Assembly (NCBI GenBank): GCA_017307735.1
Contig: JAFKGR010000011.1
Span: forward strand, 119,494-183,493
Reading direction: 5' to 3'
Length of the DNA: 64,000 bases
Source of the DNA: Chitinophagaceae bacterium
GTDB lineage: Bacteria; Bacteroidota; Bacteroidia; Chitinophagales; Chitinophagaceae
Both the position numbers and the translations under genes were made by a program. This document shows positions 30,494 to 39,364 of the stretch, piece after piece; within the stretch, counting starts at the first letter, position 1; the number at the start of each line of letters is the position of its first letter. Below the pieces are notes generated by a model. It worked only from the letters and a program-made list of their open reading frames with translations, did not search any database and was not told the DNA's origin.

Positions 30494-31388
30494 CTCTGTT
30501 ATGTTTAAAAAGATTATCTAATTTTTGTTCGTATGCGTAATAGCCGATGCTCTTGTAAAGTTCATCGCGCGTTTGCATGGTATCCAATACATTCTTTTGA
30601 GTGCCATCTTTTCTGATGTGCTCATATACATTTTGCGCAGCTTTATTGGCAGCACGAAAGGCAGAAAGAGGATATAAAATTAAACCAACCCCTGCCGCTT
30701 TCAACTCATCCACGGTGTACATTTTTATCATTCCGAATTCGGTGATATTGGCCAGAACCGGAATTCCCGTGGCGTCCACAAATTTTTGATAAAAACTCAA
30801 ATCCGGAACAGCTTCTGCAAAAATAAAATCAGCACCTGCCTCTTTGTAAGCAACAGCGCGTTCCAGGGTTTTTTCCAAACCTTCCATGGCAAATGCATCT
30901 GTGCGTGCACCCAATACAAAATTTTCGTCTGTACGTGCATCCGCGGCAGATTTAATCCGGTCTGCCATTTCTTCTTTGCTAACCACCTCTTTTCCCGGGC
31001 GATGGCCGCAACGTTTGGCTCCCACCTGATCTTCGATATGCAGGGCGGCAGCTCCTTCTTTGATCAGAGACTTTACAGTTCGCCCAATATTAAAGGCAGA
31101 AGGCCCAAATCCGGTATCCACATCCACAAGCAAAGGAAGATCGCACACATTGGTAATACGGCGAATGTCGATCAATACATCTTCGAGATTGGTAATTCCC
31201 AGGTCGGGGATTCCCAATGAACCAGCAGCTACTCCGCCTCCCGAAAGATAAACAGCATTGAATCCGGCATGTTGGGCCAGCAATGCATGATTTGCATTAA
31301 TAGCGCCCACTATCTGCAATGGGTTTTCTTTTTGCATCGCTTCACGAAATCGTATTCCGGGAGTTTTTGTACCCATCGTTTTGTCCAT
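30483..31388 (-). CDS. prpB: Methylisocitrate lyase
   Basis: Splits 2-methylisocitrate into pyruvate and succinate, the last step of the methylcitrate cycle. The 301 residues belong to the isocitrate lyase/PEP mutase superfamily, with [18 protein letters not shown] near residue 42, metal-binding [10 protein letters not shown] near 84-93, and the catalytic-cysteine loop [13 protein letters not shown] near 124-136 in the KRCGH form typical of PrpB. Length is normal. It precedes prpC and overlaps it by 11 bp. Confidence 0.95.
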   Translation of the reverse strand: MDKTMGTKTPGIRFREAMQKENPLQIVGAINANHALLAQHAGFNAVYLSGGGVAAGSLGIPDLGITNLEDVLIDIRRITNVCDLPLLVDVDTGFGPSAFNIGRTVKSLIKEGAAALHIEDQVGAKRCGHRPGKEVVSKEEMADRIKSAADARTDENFVLGARTDAFAMEGLEKTLERAVAYKEAGADFIFAEAVPDLSFYQKFVDATGIPVLANITEFGMIKMYTVDELKAAGVGLILYPLSAFRAANKAAQNVYEHIRKDGTQKNVLDTMQTRDELYKSIGYYAYEQKLDNLFKHNRDGN

Positions 31389-31427
31389 GTTTTAAAAATT
31401 TCTTTGAATAATTTCTTTTAAAAAATA

Positions 31428-32471
31428 TCATTCCGGAATAATGACCGTTCTCACACCTGCATCGAACTTTTCCAGAGCATCCAGTGTTTGGTTGATTGCA
31501 CCGGCATCCAGCGGAATAGTCCGGGAAACAACTTTGGAAACATCCAGCATTTTTTGCGAAGTAAATTCTATCAAGTGAGGGAGCTCATGCAACAAATGGT
31601 CATTGGATCCGATCAATTCAACTTCATTACCCAAAATTTCGGAGTAGGTGTTAACCGAAATTTCTTTATTGGACAGTCCGACCAAAACTACCCTTCCCAA
31701 TGGGCCCACACATTGCAATGCCTGCTTTTGTGTCACGGGCAAACCAATCATTTCAATGGCTACATCCGCACCCGTTCCGTCGGTTTGTTTTTTAATTTCA
31801 GCCACCGGATCCTGGATTTTTCCGTTGATGGGAATGGCCCTGTGCGTCCGCGCAAGCTTCAGTTTATCCTCATTGATATCGATAGCAAAAACTTTGGTAG
31901 CGCCAAAGGCTTTTGCCAGTTGGATAGCCGATTGTCCCAAACCACCTACACCAAATACTGCCACTTTATCTCCGGGTTTGATCCTTGCTTTCAACAAAGC
32001 ATGAAATGCAGTAGCAGAGGCACACATCAAAGTAGCTCCCTGTTCAAATGGGATTCCATCCGGAAGATGAATGGCATTCCTCGCCGGGATCGCAATATAT
32101 TCCGCATAACCACCATTGGTATGATGGCCGATCATTTTACCATGTGTACAAAATTGCTCGTTGCCCCTTGAGCAATAGTAACAATCTCCACAGGTTATCA
32201 GATAATGAAGGCACACCCGGTCTCCCGCTTTTACATTGGTTACCTGTGAACCCATTTTTTCTACCACACCTGCAACCTCATGCCCGAGAGTAATCGGCAA
32301 AAAACCAACAGCAGAAAGGCCGGCGCGATAATGTGCATCTGAATGACAAATACCGGCAGCTTTCACCCTCACCAAAATATCGCGTTCTCCAATTTCAGGA
32401 ATTGGAATTTCCTGCAATTCCAGTGGTTTATTGATTCCCACCATCCGGACAGCTTTCATAATTTGTTTCAT
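31428..32471 (-). CDS. Zinc-dependent alcohol dehydrogenase
   Basis: NAD(P)-dependent medium-chain dehydrogenase, 347 residues. The catalytic zinc ligands are in GICHSDAHYRAG and GHEVAGVVEKMG, the structural zinc site is CGDCYYCSRGNEQFC near residue 98-112 (four cysteines), and the Rossmann loop is VFGVGGLGQSAIQLAKAFGA. The family covers ethanol and longer-chain alcohol dehydrogenases. It is the first gene of the reverse-strand run, only 39 bp before prpB, so it is probably cotranscribed with the methylcitrate cycle genes. It may oxidise an alcohol (for example propanol) that feeds propionyl-CoA, but this is a guess from context. Confidence 0.9.
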   Translation of the reverse strand: MKQIMKAVRMVGINKPLELQEIPIPEIGERDILVRVKAAGICHSDAHYRAGLSAVGFLPITLGHEVAGVVEKMGSQVTNVKAGDRVCLHYLITCGDCYYCSRGNEQFCTHGKMIGHHTNGGYAEYIAIPARNAIHLPDGIPFEQGATLMCASATAFHALLKARIKPGDKVAVFGVGGLGQSAIQLAKAFGATKVFAIDINEDKLKLARTHRAIPINGKIQDPVAEIKKQTDGTGADVAIEMIGLPVTQKQALQCVGPLGRVVLVGLSNKEISVNTYSEILGNEVELIGSNDHLLHELPHLIEFTSQKMLDVSKVVSRTIPLDAGAINQTLDALEKFDAGVRTVIIPE

Positions 32472-32713
32472 TTTTTACAGGAGGCTAAGGTACACCCGAA
32501 AACCTGTTTATAAATAACACTTTACCAGAATGAAACAACAGAGAAATAATATTTTTCTATTTTTGAATTACCGCATAAGCATACTTGTAATTACGTAGTA
32601 AAGCCGGCATGATTCATCTCTCCTGTTGATCTTTTGGAAAAAGGCAGAATAAAAAATTTACCAGCTTCGTAAGGTTGAAACAAGTAAAAAAACTTCATCC
32701 TGTAAGGTGGTAC
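32472..32713. other. Divergent intergenic region between adh and the outer-membrane protein gene
   Basis: A+T-rich spacer, 346 bp in all up to 32817, with no coding signal. On the reverse strand a TACCTTAG about 18 bp before adh is only a partial -7 match. No clear operator or terminator is seen. Confidence 0.4.
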
Positions 32714-32721
32714 TATCTTTG
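32714..32721 (+). promoter_or_regulatory. -7 promoter element for the outer-membrane protein gene
   Basis: TATCTTTG is an exact TAnnTTTG match, 96 bp before the start codon, which implies a leader of roughly 90 nt. No clear -33 element at the usual spacing. Confidence 0.45.
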
Positions 32722-32817
32722 TTATGATTTCTCAGATTAAAAAACAAACCAATAAACCAAAATTCATTTCACTATTTTTCATTATTCATTAAATAAATCA
32801 CTATTAAATCTCATAGT

Positions 32818-33663
32818 ATGATAAAGAAAATCAAATCATTTTTTCTTTTGTGCTTTGGAATGTTCTTCGCATTTTCAGCGGGGGCACAAAACTTCTCATT
32901 GGGCGTAAGGTCGGGAATCAGTATCCCAAATCTGACTGGTGGCGGCGGCGCAGCCTTTCCATTGAGTACTGATTATAAATCAAGATTCGGTATAGATGAA
33001 GCTATTTCCGGAGAATATCATTTCTCAAAACTTTTTTCACTCCAGGTGATGGCTGAGTATTCATCGCAGGGAGGAAAAAGAGATGGGAACCAGGCGTTGG
33101 CAAGAAAATCGGATTTCCTCGCGGGGCTTCAGCAATCACAGGGAGGTAGCCAGCCACCTATTGATCCTGCCATACTTGACCAACTCATGACAGCGTTAAA
33201 CTCAAGCCCTGCAAATTATATTTATGCGGATGCAAATAATGTTTCCAAACTGAATTATCTGCTCATCCCGGTATCGGCTAAATTTGGCTGGAATCTCAGA
33301 AAGAATTCACCGGTGAGGTTTTATTTTGACGGTGGTCCCTTTGTCGGATTTTTGTTGAATGCAAAACAGGAGATCAAGAATGCTCAAAATATTTCTCTTG
33401 CCGACAATGGCATTCCCGCCATTCCCCTACCGATACCGGGACAATTTTTTGATGGAACCCAGGATGTCAAAAGTAGTTTGCATACTTTCAACATCGGATT
33501 CTCAGGAGAGGTTGGATTTGCCTACAACTTTAATGAAAAGAACAACATTTTTATAGAAGGTGGCGGCAACTACGGATTCAGGGCTATTCAAAAGGATCCG
33601 CAGGATGGTAAAAACCATGTTGGCGCAGGCACCGTAGGCTTAGGTTATGCACATACCTTTTAG
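32818..33663 (+). CDS. Outer-membrane beta-barrel protein (PorT-like family)
   Basis: 281 residues with a signal peptide (MIKKIKSFFLLCFGMFFAFSAGAQ). The mature part has alternating strands typical of small Bacteroidota barrels (NFSLGVRSGISIPNL, FSLQVMAEYSSQGGKR, NYLLIPVSAKFGWNL, PVRFYFDGGPFVGFLL, GFSGEVGFAYNF) and ends in VGLGYAHTF with a terminal aromatic residue. It fits the 'PorT family/outer membrane beta-barrel' group. An insert rich in Gln/Ser/Pro near residues 88-125 probably forms an extracellular loop. Function unknown. It stands alone between promoter and terminator. Confidence 0.83.
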   Translation: MIKKIKSFFLLCFGMFFAFSAGAQNFSLGVRSGISIPNLTGGGGAAFPLSTDYKSRFGIDEAISGEYHFSKLFSLQVMAEYSSQGGKRDGNQALARKSDFLAGLQQSQGGSQPPIDPAILDQLMTALNSSPANYIYADANNVSKLNYLLIPVSAKFGWNLRKNSPVRFYFDGGPFVGFLLNAKQEIKNAQNISLADNGIPAIPLPIPGQFFDGTQDVKSSLHTFNIGFSGEVGFAYNFNEKNNIFIEGGGNYGFRAIQKDPQDGKNHVGAGTVGLGYAHTF

Positions 33664-33692
33664 AAAGTAAAGATTTATTCTTATTAAATTCG

Positions 33693-33732
33693 AACTGCGT
33701 AATCATCGAATTCATTGGATGCTTACGCAGTT
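33693..33732 (+). terminator. Hairpin after the outer-membrane protein gene
   Basis: AACTGCGTAA (33693-33702) and TTACGCAGTT (33723-33732) are perfect 10-bp arms around a 20-nt loop, followed by tccatttt. It is 29 bp after the stop. The weak T run leaves some doubt about whether it terminates or only stabilises the 3' end. Confidence 0.55.
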
Positions 33733-33824
33733 TCCATTTTAGTGGCGTTAACGGCTGTACTAAAACGCAACGCTGACATTCACAAAAGACAGAAGAATTC
33801 CAGGAATAAAAAGCAGGTGTCCTG

Positions 33825-33859
33825 AACAAAAAAAGCCGCTCCTTTTGAGAACAGCTTTT
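33825..33859 (-). terminator. Terminator of the rplM-rpsI-rpsB-tsf operon
   Basis: On the reverse strand the arms at 33859-33848 (AAAAGCTGTTCT) and 33842-33831 (GGAGCGGCTTTT) form a 12-bp stem with G-T pairs around a 5-nt loop, followed by seven T. It starts 22 bp after the tsf stop. Confidence 0.8.
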
Positions 33860-33881
33860 CAATGATTTTCTATTAAAAAAA

Positions 33882-34712
33882 TTATGCTCCTAATGCCACA
33901 CGAACAAAACCGGTTACCTTCAGATCCTTGTCAACGCTTGTGATGTAATCACCTACAGATTTGTTACTGTCTTTCACAAAAGCCTGGGCAAGCAATGTAT
34001 TTTCTTTGAAAAATTTATTCAATTTCCCTGCGGCAATTCTCTCAGCCATTTCAGCGGGCTTTCCTTCTGCCTTCACCTGTTCAATTGCGATGCTTTTTTC
34101 ATGTTCAATGGTTTCCGGTGAAACAGATTCTTTATCCACCGCTATCGGATTCATTGCAGCTACCTGCATGGCCACATCTTTTCCCACTTCATCATTTTCT
34201 TTATTGAATCCAACCAAAACTCCCATCCTGTATTCACCGTGAATGTAGGTTGCCACATACGGAGCCTGGACTTTTTCAAAACGGGTAACCCCGATTTTTT
34301 CACCAATTTTGGCAATTTGTTCATTCAGCTTATCGGCAATGGTCTCATTGCCCAGCTTAACGGATTTTAATTCATCGGCATTATTCGCATTATTGGCAAT
34401 GGCTGCATCCATAATAGAATTGGCAAATGCCACAAATTCTGCATTCTTACTTACAAAATCTGTTTCACAACTCAGCGTAATAACATAACCGGTTTTTTTA
34501 TCATCCGTTGCTTTTGCGATGACCACACCTTCTTTTGCTTCGCGATCACCTCTCAGCGCAGCCACCTTCTGACCTTTTTTTCTCAGGTAATCGATGGCAG
34601 CTTCAAAATCTCCGTTGGATTCCATCAGTGCTTTTCTGCAATCCATCATACCTGCACCTGTTTGTTTGCGCAGTTTATTGATGTCTGCAGCAGTTATCGT
34701 TGCTGTACTCAT
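33882..34712 (-). CDS. tsf: Elongation factor Ts
   Basis: Guanine-nucleotide exchange factor for EF-Tu. The 276 residues begin with the TS-N/UBA domain (ITAADINKLRKQTGAGMMDCRKALMES, with the EF-Tu-contacting T-G-A-G-x-x-D-C motif) and continue with the EF-Ts dimerisation domain (GYVITLSCETDFVSKNAEF near residues 75-93, a family signature). Length is normal for the Bacteroidota form. It is last in the ribosomal operon, 57 bp behind rpsB. Confidence 0.97.
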   Translation of the reverse strand: MSTATITAADINKLRKQTGAGMMDCRKALMESNGDFEAAIDYLRKKGQKVAALRGDREAKEGVVIAKATDDKKTGYVITLSCETDFVSKNAEFVAFANSIMDAAIANNANNADELKSVKLGNETIADKLNEQIAKIGEKIGVTRFEKVQAPYVATYIHGEYRMGVLVGFNKENDEVGKDVAMQVAAMNPIAVDKESVSPETIEHEKSIAIEQVKAEGKPAEMAERIAAGKLNKFFKENTLLAQAFVKDSNKSVGDYITSVDKDLKVTGFVRVALGA

Positions 34713-34769
34713 TCGTTTTATATTTTTGGAGATATTCCCAAAGAAATCATCTCCGGATGATTAATTAAA

Positions 34770-35642
34770 TTATTTTCTACCCTGAGGAGGACGGTTCGAA
34801 CTTGGAACCCTTCTCTTGGGGCCACTACCTGCCACGCTACGGCCTCTGCTTCTCTGGCGGCCTTCTTCACGTTCATCACCACCTTCATCCACTTTGTATT
34901 CTTTCACTTCTTCCTGTTCTGCTTCTTCGGCCTCTTCATCTTTTTGGGCCTGTCTTTCAGCAAGGCCTTCCGCAATGGCGTTGGTGATATAATTTGTAAT
35001 GATGGCAATTGATTTTGTAGCATCATCGTTTGAAGGGATTGAGAATTCCACTTTGTTCGGATCACAATTGGTGTCCACCATTCCGATGGTAGTAATATTC
35101 AACCTTCTGGCTTCGGCAAGGGCGATATGTTCGTGTCCAATATCCACAAGAAACAGAGCTGCCGGCAGACGGCTGATTTGAGAAATACCACCAAGCACCT
35201 TTTCCATCTTTTCTCTGTCGCGCGATAATGTGAGCCTTTCTTTTTTGGTAATGCTGTCGAGGGTACCGTCATTCAACATTTTTTCAATGTGTTGCATTTT
35301 CTTTACACTCTTACGAACGGTATTGAAATTGGTGAGCATTCCACCCAGCCACCTTTCGGTTACAAAAGGCATATTTACACGTTTGGCTGCTTCGGTAACA
35401 ATTTCCTTTGCCTGCTTTTTGGTAGCAACAAACATAATTTTCTTACCGCTCTTGGCAATACTTTTAAGCGCCGATGCAGCTTCTTCAAGGCCTTCCACCG
35501 TTTTGTTCAGATCGATGATGTGGATTCCTTTCTTTTCGGCAAAAATGTACGGCAGCATCTTGGGGTTCCATTTTTTCTTCAGGTGGCCAAAATGGACGCC
35601 AGCTTCCAGAAGTTGCTGTTGTAGAGAAGTATTATTTTCCAT
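34770..35642 (-). CDS. rpsB: 30S ribosomal protein S2 with charged C-terminal extension
   Basis: Small-subunit protein bS/uS2. The 290 residues carry both S2 signatures: LLEAGVHFGHLKKKWNPKM at the N-terminus and VDTNCDPNKVEFSIPSNDDATKSI near residues 193-216. The conserved body ends near residue 230; the remaining 60 residues form an acidic stretch (QKDEEAEEAEQEEVKEY) followed by a basic, Arg/Gly/Pro-rich tail (RQRSRGRSVAGSGPKRR). The tail is not present in the Escherichia coli protein. It lies between rpsI (57 bp upstream) and tsf. Confidence 0.97.
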   Translation of the reverse strand: MENNTSLQQQLLEAGVHFGHLKKKWNPKMLPYIFAEKKGIHIIDLNKTVEGLEEAASALKSIAKSGKKIMFVATKKQAKEIVTEAAKRVNMPFVTERWLGGMLTNFNTVRKSVKKMQHIEKMLNDGTLDSITKKERLTLSRDREKMEKVLGGISQISRLPAALFLVDIGHEHIALAEARRLNITTIGMVDTNCDPNKVEFSIPSNDDATKSIAIITNYITNAIAEGLAERQAQKDEEAEEAEQEEVKEYKVDEGGDEREEGRQRSRGRSVAGSGPKRRVPSSNRPPQGRK

Positions 35643-35699
35643 TTATTTTGTTTTAGACTTCCTGTCAGGAAGAATTTTGTTTTATAGTTATTGCAAAAA

Positions 35700-36089
35700 T
35701 TAACGCTTAGAGAACTGAAATCCTTTTCTGGCTTTTTTCTTACCTGGTTTCTTACGTTCAACACCGCGTGAGTCACGGGTCAAAACTCCGGCCTGTTTTA
35801 AGGCAGGACGAAATTCCGGATTCAGTTGAAGCAATGCACGTGCAATTCCCAGTTTTACAGCTTCTGCCTGGCCCTTAACTCCACCACCATCTGCATTGAC
35901 AACGATATCAAACTTGTCGAGCGATTCAATGGTTTTGAGAGGAAGTTCCACCTGGTTTTGCAGATACAACAGTGGGAAATAGGTTTTATAATCTTTTCCA
36001 TTCACTGTAATCTTGCCATCTCCACGATTAATGAACACACGTGTAACCGCTTCTTTTCTACGGCCGGTTGCATTTTTTTGTCTTTCCAT
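35700..36089 (-). CDS. rpsI: 30S ribosomal protein S9
   Basis: Small-subunit protein uS9, 129 residues. The C-terminus LTRDSRGVERKKPGKKKARKGFQFSKR is the conserved tail that reaches the P-site tRNA, and GGGVKGQAEAVKLGIARALL near residue 68-87 is the family signature. The last residue is Arg, as required. It lies 28 bp behind rplM, in the conserved L13-S9 pair. Confidence 0.98.
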   Translation of the reverse strand: MERQKNATGRRKEAVTRVFINRGDGKITVNGKDYKTYFPLLYLQNQVELPLKTIESLDKFDIVVNADGGGVKGQAEAVKLGIARALLQLNPEFRPALKQAGVLTRDSRGVERKKPGKKKARKGFQFSKR

Positions 36090-36117
36090 TTTATTAGTTT
36101 AATGAACGGAATGCGTT

Positions 36118-36570
36118 CTATTTTTTAGTAGTGGTTAAAGGTTGGGGATTCTGTGCCTTGTGTGGATGTTCAGGACCTGCATAAACAAAGAGCTTTTTAA
36201 ACATTTTGCGGCCCAGTCTGTTTTTGGGGAGCATTCCTTTTATCGCTCTTTCCACAATGGCTTCCGGACGTTTTGCCAGAAGGTCAGAGGCAACGGTTTC
36301 TTTCATACCACCGGGATAACCGCTGAAATTGATATAGACTTTTCTGTCCATTTTGTCTTTGCTGAATTTTATTTTTTCAGCATTGGTTACGATTACAAAA
36401 TCGCCACAATCCACGTGGGGAGTGTAGGAGGCCTTGTTCTTTCCACGAAGAACAGACGCAATTCTTGCGCACATGCGGCCTACGGTTTGATTAGTACCAT
36501 CAACAACGTACCATTGACGCTGAACGGTAGCCTCATTCGCATGTTTTGTTGTGAAATGTTGTTTACTCAT
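36118..36570 (-). CDS. rplM: 50S ribosomal protein L13
   Basis: Large-subunit protein uL13, 150 residues. Diagnostic segments are WYVVDGTNQTVGRMCARIASVLRGKNKASYTPHVDCGDFVIV (broken here only for length: residues about 21-60) and AIKGMLPKNRLGRKMFKKLFVY near residues 112-133. It is first in the rplM-rpsI-rpsB-tsf operon. A strong -7 element and a short structured leader precede it (see the leader and promoter entries), so it is probably the site of operon control. Confidence 0.98.
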   Translation of the reverse strand: MSKQHFTTKHANEATVQRQWYVVDGTNQTVGRMCARIASVLRGKNKASYTPHVDCGDFVIVTNAEKIKFSKDKMDRKVYINFSGYPGGMKETVASDLLAKRPEAIVERAIKGMLPKNRLGRKMFKKLFVYAGPEHPHKAQNPQPLTTTKK

Positions 36571-36635
36571 TTTTTTTAATTAGGGCATTGCTGCCTGTGA
36601 AATTTTTATGCCGCTAACCCGGCATTTTTTTAAGG
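36571..36635 (-). promoter_or_regulatory. Structured 5' leader of the rplM operon
   Basis: Between the predicted start site (about 36635) and the rplM ATG the transcript can form two hairpins: ATGCCG-GGTTAG-CGGCAT (36625-36608) and GGCA-GCAA-TGCC (36595-36584), the second capped by a GNRA-type tetraloop. No T run follows, so they are not a terminator. Position and size fit an autoregulatory ribosomal protein leader; L13 leaders have been proposed in Bacteroidia, but I could not compare this one. Confidence 0.45.
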
Positions 36636-36639
36636 AGTG

Positions 36640-36647
36640 CAAAAGTA
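36640..36647 (-). promoter_or_regulatory. -7 promoter element for the rplM operon
   Basis: On the reverse strand TACTTTTG followed by C is an exact TAnnTTTG match, about 70 bp before the rplM start codon. It is the only such match in the 367-bp spacer between rplM and the zinc peptidase gene; the rest of that spacer shows nothing further. Confidence 0.65.
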
Positions 36648-36937
36648 GGTTTTATACATTGAGAAATTACAATTTTACACAACTATTTTTTATCATCCAT
36701 CTGCAACTTATTAGTAATCAGTGAAAAAATTGTCTTAAAAAATTAATAGCTTTCTGATTATCCACATTAGTTCCTCCCTTTTTCTCCAAATTTCAGTACT
36801 CCGGTAAATGTTATGAATACGCCACTGAAGAGGCTTCAAAATAAATTTATTATTGGCCGGTAGTGGCTCAAACAGATTTTCTCTTCACTTTTTTAAATAA
36901 AAAAATATATTTGGATAACAAATCAAAACCAAAAGTT

Positions 36938-37786
36938 ATGGATTGGCAGGGACGACGGGAAAGTAGTAATGTAGAAGACCGCCGGAGTATCAGCGGGGGT
37001 GGCCTTGCTGTTGGCGGCGGTGTGATCGGGTTGATTTTTGTACTCGCCAAGTTCTTTCTTGGAGGGGGTGATATCAACGATCTGCAACAACTCATGCCCC
37101 AGCAGCAACAACAACCAATGACGGCCGAGGAGCAGGCAGCCGACGATCAGGAAGCGGCTTTTGTCAAGGTTGTGCTGGCCGATACAGAAGATGTATGGAC
37201 CCAGATTTTTCAAAGCATGGGCAAGCAATACACCGATCCGACGCTGGTACTTTTCAGAGGAAGTACCACATCAGGATGTGGCGGAGCCTCTGCAGCCACC
37301 GGCCCTTTTTATTGCCCGGCAGATAAGAAACTTTATATCGATCTTTCTTTTGCAAAACAATTGAGAGATCAATTTGGGGTAAAAGGAGATTTTGCAATGG
37401 CTTATGTGGTTGCCCACGAAGTAGGGCATCATGTGCAGGATTTGCTCGGGTTATCAGCCAGAATGGATCAGTTGCGCCAGCAACTCACAGAAACAGAATA
37501 CAACAAATACAGTGTGCGGCTTGAGTTACAGGCCGATTTCTATGCGGGTTTATGGGCACACTACGATCAGAAAATGAAAAATGTAATCCATCCGGAAGAC
37601 ATTCAGGAAGCGCTTACAGCAGCCAATGCCATCGGAGACGATCGGCTGCAACAGGAATACCAGGGAACCATCACTCCGGATTCTTTTACACATGGCACAT
37701 CCGAACAAAGAATGTACTGGTTTAAGAAAGGATATGATACCGGAGATTTTAACCAGGGAAATACTTTTGCACCCGGAGCGTTTTGA
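36938..37786 (+). CDS. Neutral zinc metallopeptidase, YpfJ family
   Basis: Membrane-anchored putative metallopeptidase of 282 residues. I start at ATG 36938 because the protein then begins MDWQGRRESSNVEDRR, the conserved opening of this family; a longer frame to 36863 only adds unconserved residues. One transmembrane segment follows (GLAVGGGVIGLIFVLAKFFL, about residues 24-43), then a Gln-rich linker and the C-terminal domain with the zinc motif HEVGHH near residue 158 and the conserved ELQADFYAGLWAHY near 190. The family is widespread and largely uncharacterised. A role in envelope protein turnover is assumed, not known. Confidence 0.9.
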   Translation: MDWQGRRESSNVEDRRSISGGGLAVGGGVIGLIFVLAKFFLGGGDINDLQQLMPQQQQQPMTAEEQAADDQEAAFVKVVLADTEDVWTQIFQSMGKQYTDPTLVLFRGSTTSGCGGASAATGPFYCPADKKLYIDLSFAKQLRDQFGVKGDFAMAYVVAHEVGHHVQDLLGLSARMDQLRQQLTETEYNKYSVRLELQADFYAGLWAHYDQKMKNVIHPEDIQEALTAANAIGDDRLQQEYQGTITPDSFTHGTSEQRMYWFKKGYDTGDFNQGNTFAPGAF

Positions 37787-37851
37787 TGAATCACAATCCA
37801 ACATATACAATTTCAGCAGCCACTTTTTTCAGAACAATCGGGAGATGAAAA

Positions 37852-39009
37852 TCATTTTAAAGAATTCAGAAAATCTGTTATTCCCAAAATAATTTGTTGT
37901 GCCACTTTTCTGCGGAATACCACACTTCTTATTTTTTTTTCGTCCTGCGGATTACTTAAAAATGCCACTTCAACTAAACAATTAGGGAACTCGGTGGGTC
38001 CGCTCAGCGAAAAATTAAAACTCCCTACATTCCCAAAATCATTCAATCCGATTGCCATCATTCTTTTGAGAATAAACTGGCTCAACGGCCTGAAACCTAC
38101 ATAGCGATAGTAGGTGCTTACCCCGTGAACCGTATCGATGGAAGCACTATTGAAATGAATACTCACTAATAAATCAGGTTGTTCCTGTTGCAGAAAGCGA
38201 ATCCTCTCAAACATGGAAAGTGTCGTATCCTTTTCTCTGGTCATAACCACTTTTACTTTTTTGGCAAGAAGTTGTTTCTTCAATTCTTCGGCATATAGCA
38301 GGGTATAATCTTTTTCAATAATTCCTGTGTTTACACCGGTGGCGCCGGTATTTTCCCCACCGTGCCCCGCATCCACCGCAATTATCATTTTCCTCAACAA
38401 AAGAGAGGAAGGCTGTCGATTCACTCTGATGGTCAACCTGTTCAGGCTGTCATAATAAATGTGGTAACCCCATTGGGTTTTATGTTTTAATTCGATGTTC
38501 ACTTCCATCACATCATCTTCACGTTGCACGTACCACACATTTTTGATTTCTCTGGTTGTGGGCATTTGCGTGATCCAATTGGTATTGCTCGTCACCCCGA
38601 AAATATCTACTACAATTTTGGCAGGATCAATATCCATACGGCTATTGTAGGGCAGTCGTTGGGGAAGGGAAACAGCCACATAATCAAATGCTGAATCACC
38701 CTCAACCCTCCAATTCCCACTGATATATTGAGGTAAAAATTCACCCTCTGTTCTTTCCACATTTTGTTTTTCGATCCACGCACTGTGTTGCTCAGAAAGC
38801 TGCACTTTGTATTGCGTACCGAAGCTATCTACCACTTTTAAAATAACATTGCTGTCAAGAAAAGTCATTTTTGCTCCACCTAACCGGTCTTTTCCCAATC
38901 CGTAATTCAGATAGGGCAGTGAATCTTTGGTTTCCACAAAGAAAAAAGATTGCTGCGAGAAAGAGGTGAGAGGAAAAATGAAAAGGAAGAAGAGGATAAT
39001 TTTGTGCAT
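37852..39009 (-). CDS. N-acetylmuramoyl-L-alanine amidase
   Basis: Cleaves the bond between MurNAc and L-alanine in peptidoglycan. The 385 residues have a signal peptide (MHKIILFFLFIFPLTSFSQ), an N-terminal beta-rich part of about 180 residues that includes an SH3-like and AMIN-like segment, and a C-terminal Amidase_3 domain. Zinc ligands and catalytic Glu are visible in VDAGHGGENTG, GIIEKDYTL, VSIHFNSAS and CLVEVAFLSNPQDE. All are intact. It is convergent with the YpfJ-type gene and should act in the periplasm during cell separation or wall turnover. Confidence 0.93.
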   Translation of the reverse strand: MHKIILFFLFIFPLTSFSQQSFFFVETKDSLPYLNYGLGKDRLGGAKMTFLDSNVILKVVDSFGTQYKVQLSEQHSAWIEKQNVERTEGEFLPQYISGNWRVEGDSAFDYVAVSLPQRLPYNSRMDIDPAKIVVDIFGVTSNTNWITQMPTTREIKNVWYVQREDDVMEVNIELKHKTQWGYHIYYDSLNRLTIRVNRQPSSLLLRKMIIAVDAGHGGENTGATGVNTGIIEKDYTLLYAEELKKQLLAKKVKVVMTREKDTTLSMFERIRFLQQEQPDLLVSIHFNSASIDTVHGVSTYYRYVGFRPLSQFILKRMMAIGLNDFGNVGSFNFSLSGPTEFPNCLVEVAFLSNPQDEKKIRSVVFRRKVAQQIILGITDFLNSLK

Positions 39010-39364
39010 GGGTAAAAGTAAACAAGATTAATGGATTGGACATGGCAGATAAAATACGGGTCCGAATCTATTTCCGAATTTCTGGCATTAATACTTTCGT
39101 CTTATTAACTCTGGATAGATAAATCTTTTTCCTGTTTCAAGGTAAGATATAGTCAGCTGCTATCTTTCTTATACTTCCCAAGCCCGTGATAGACATTCTC
39201 CTCCTGGATATCACCCCCACCTACAAAGTTCGTTAAGAACTTACGCCCTATTTAGATTTGATATACCCGGCCCAAAGAAAAACTTCCCGATTTTAAATGT
39301 ACCTGTTGCATGCGTCAAAAATCCACATACCAGCCATTTTATTACCTTTAGTTTCGCTCTTTTC
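39010..39364. other. Divergent intergenic region
   Basis: 355 bp between the amidase (reverse) and the AraC regulator (forward). No open frame with coding character. TTACTTTTACC just before the amidase ATG (reverse strand) and TACCTTTA at about 39343-39350 (forward) are near-matches to the -7 consensus. Nothing else is seen. Confidence 0.35.

Noticed and set aside
36608..36625. Hairpin before rplM as a terminator
   Set aside because: No T run on the rplM-coding strand after the stem, and it lies downstream of the promoter, so it belongs to the leader.
36863..36937. Longer start for the YpfJ-type peptidase
   Set aside because: The conserved family N-terminus begins at 36938.
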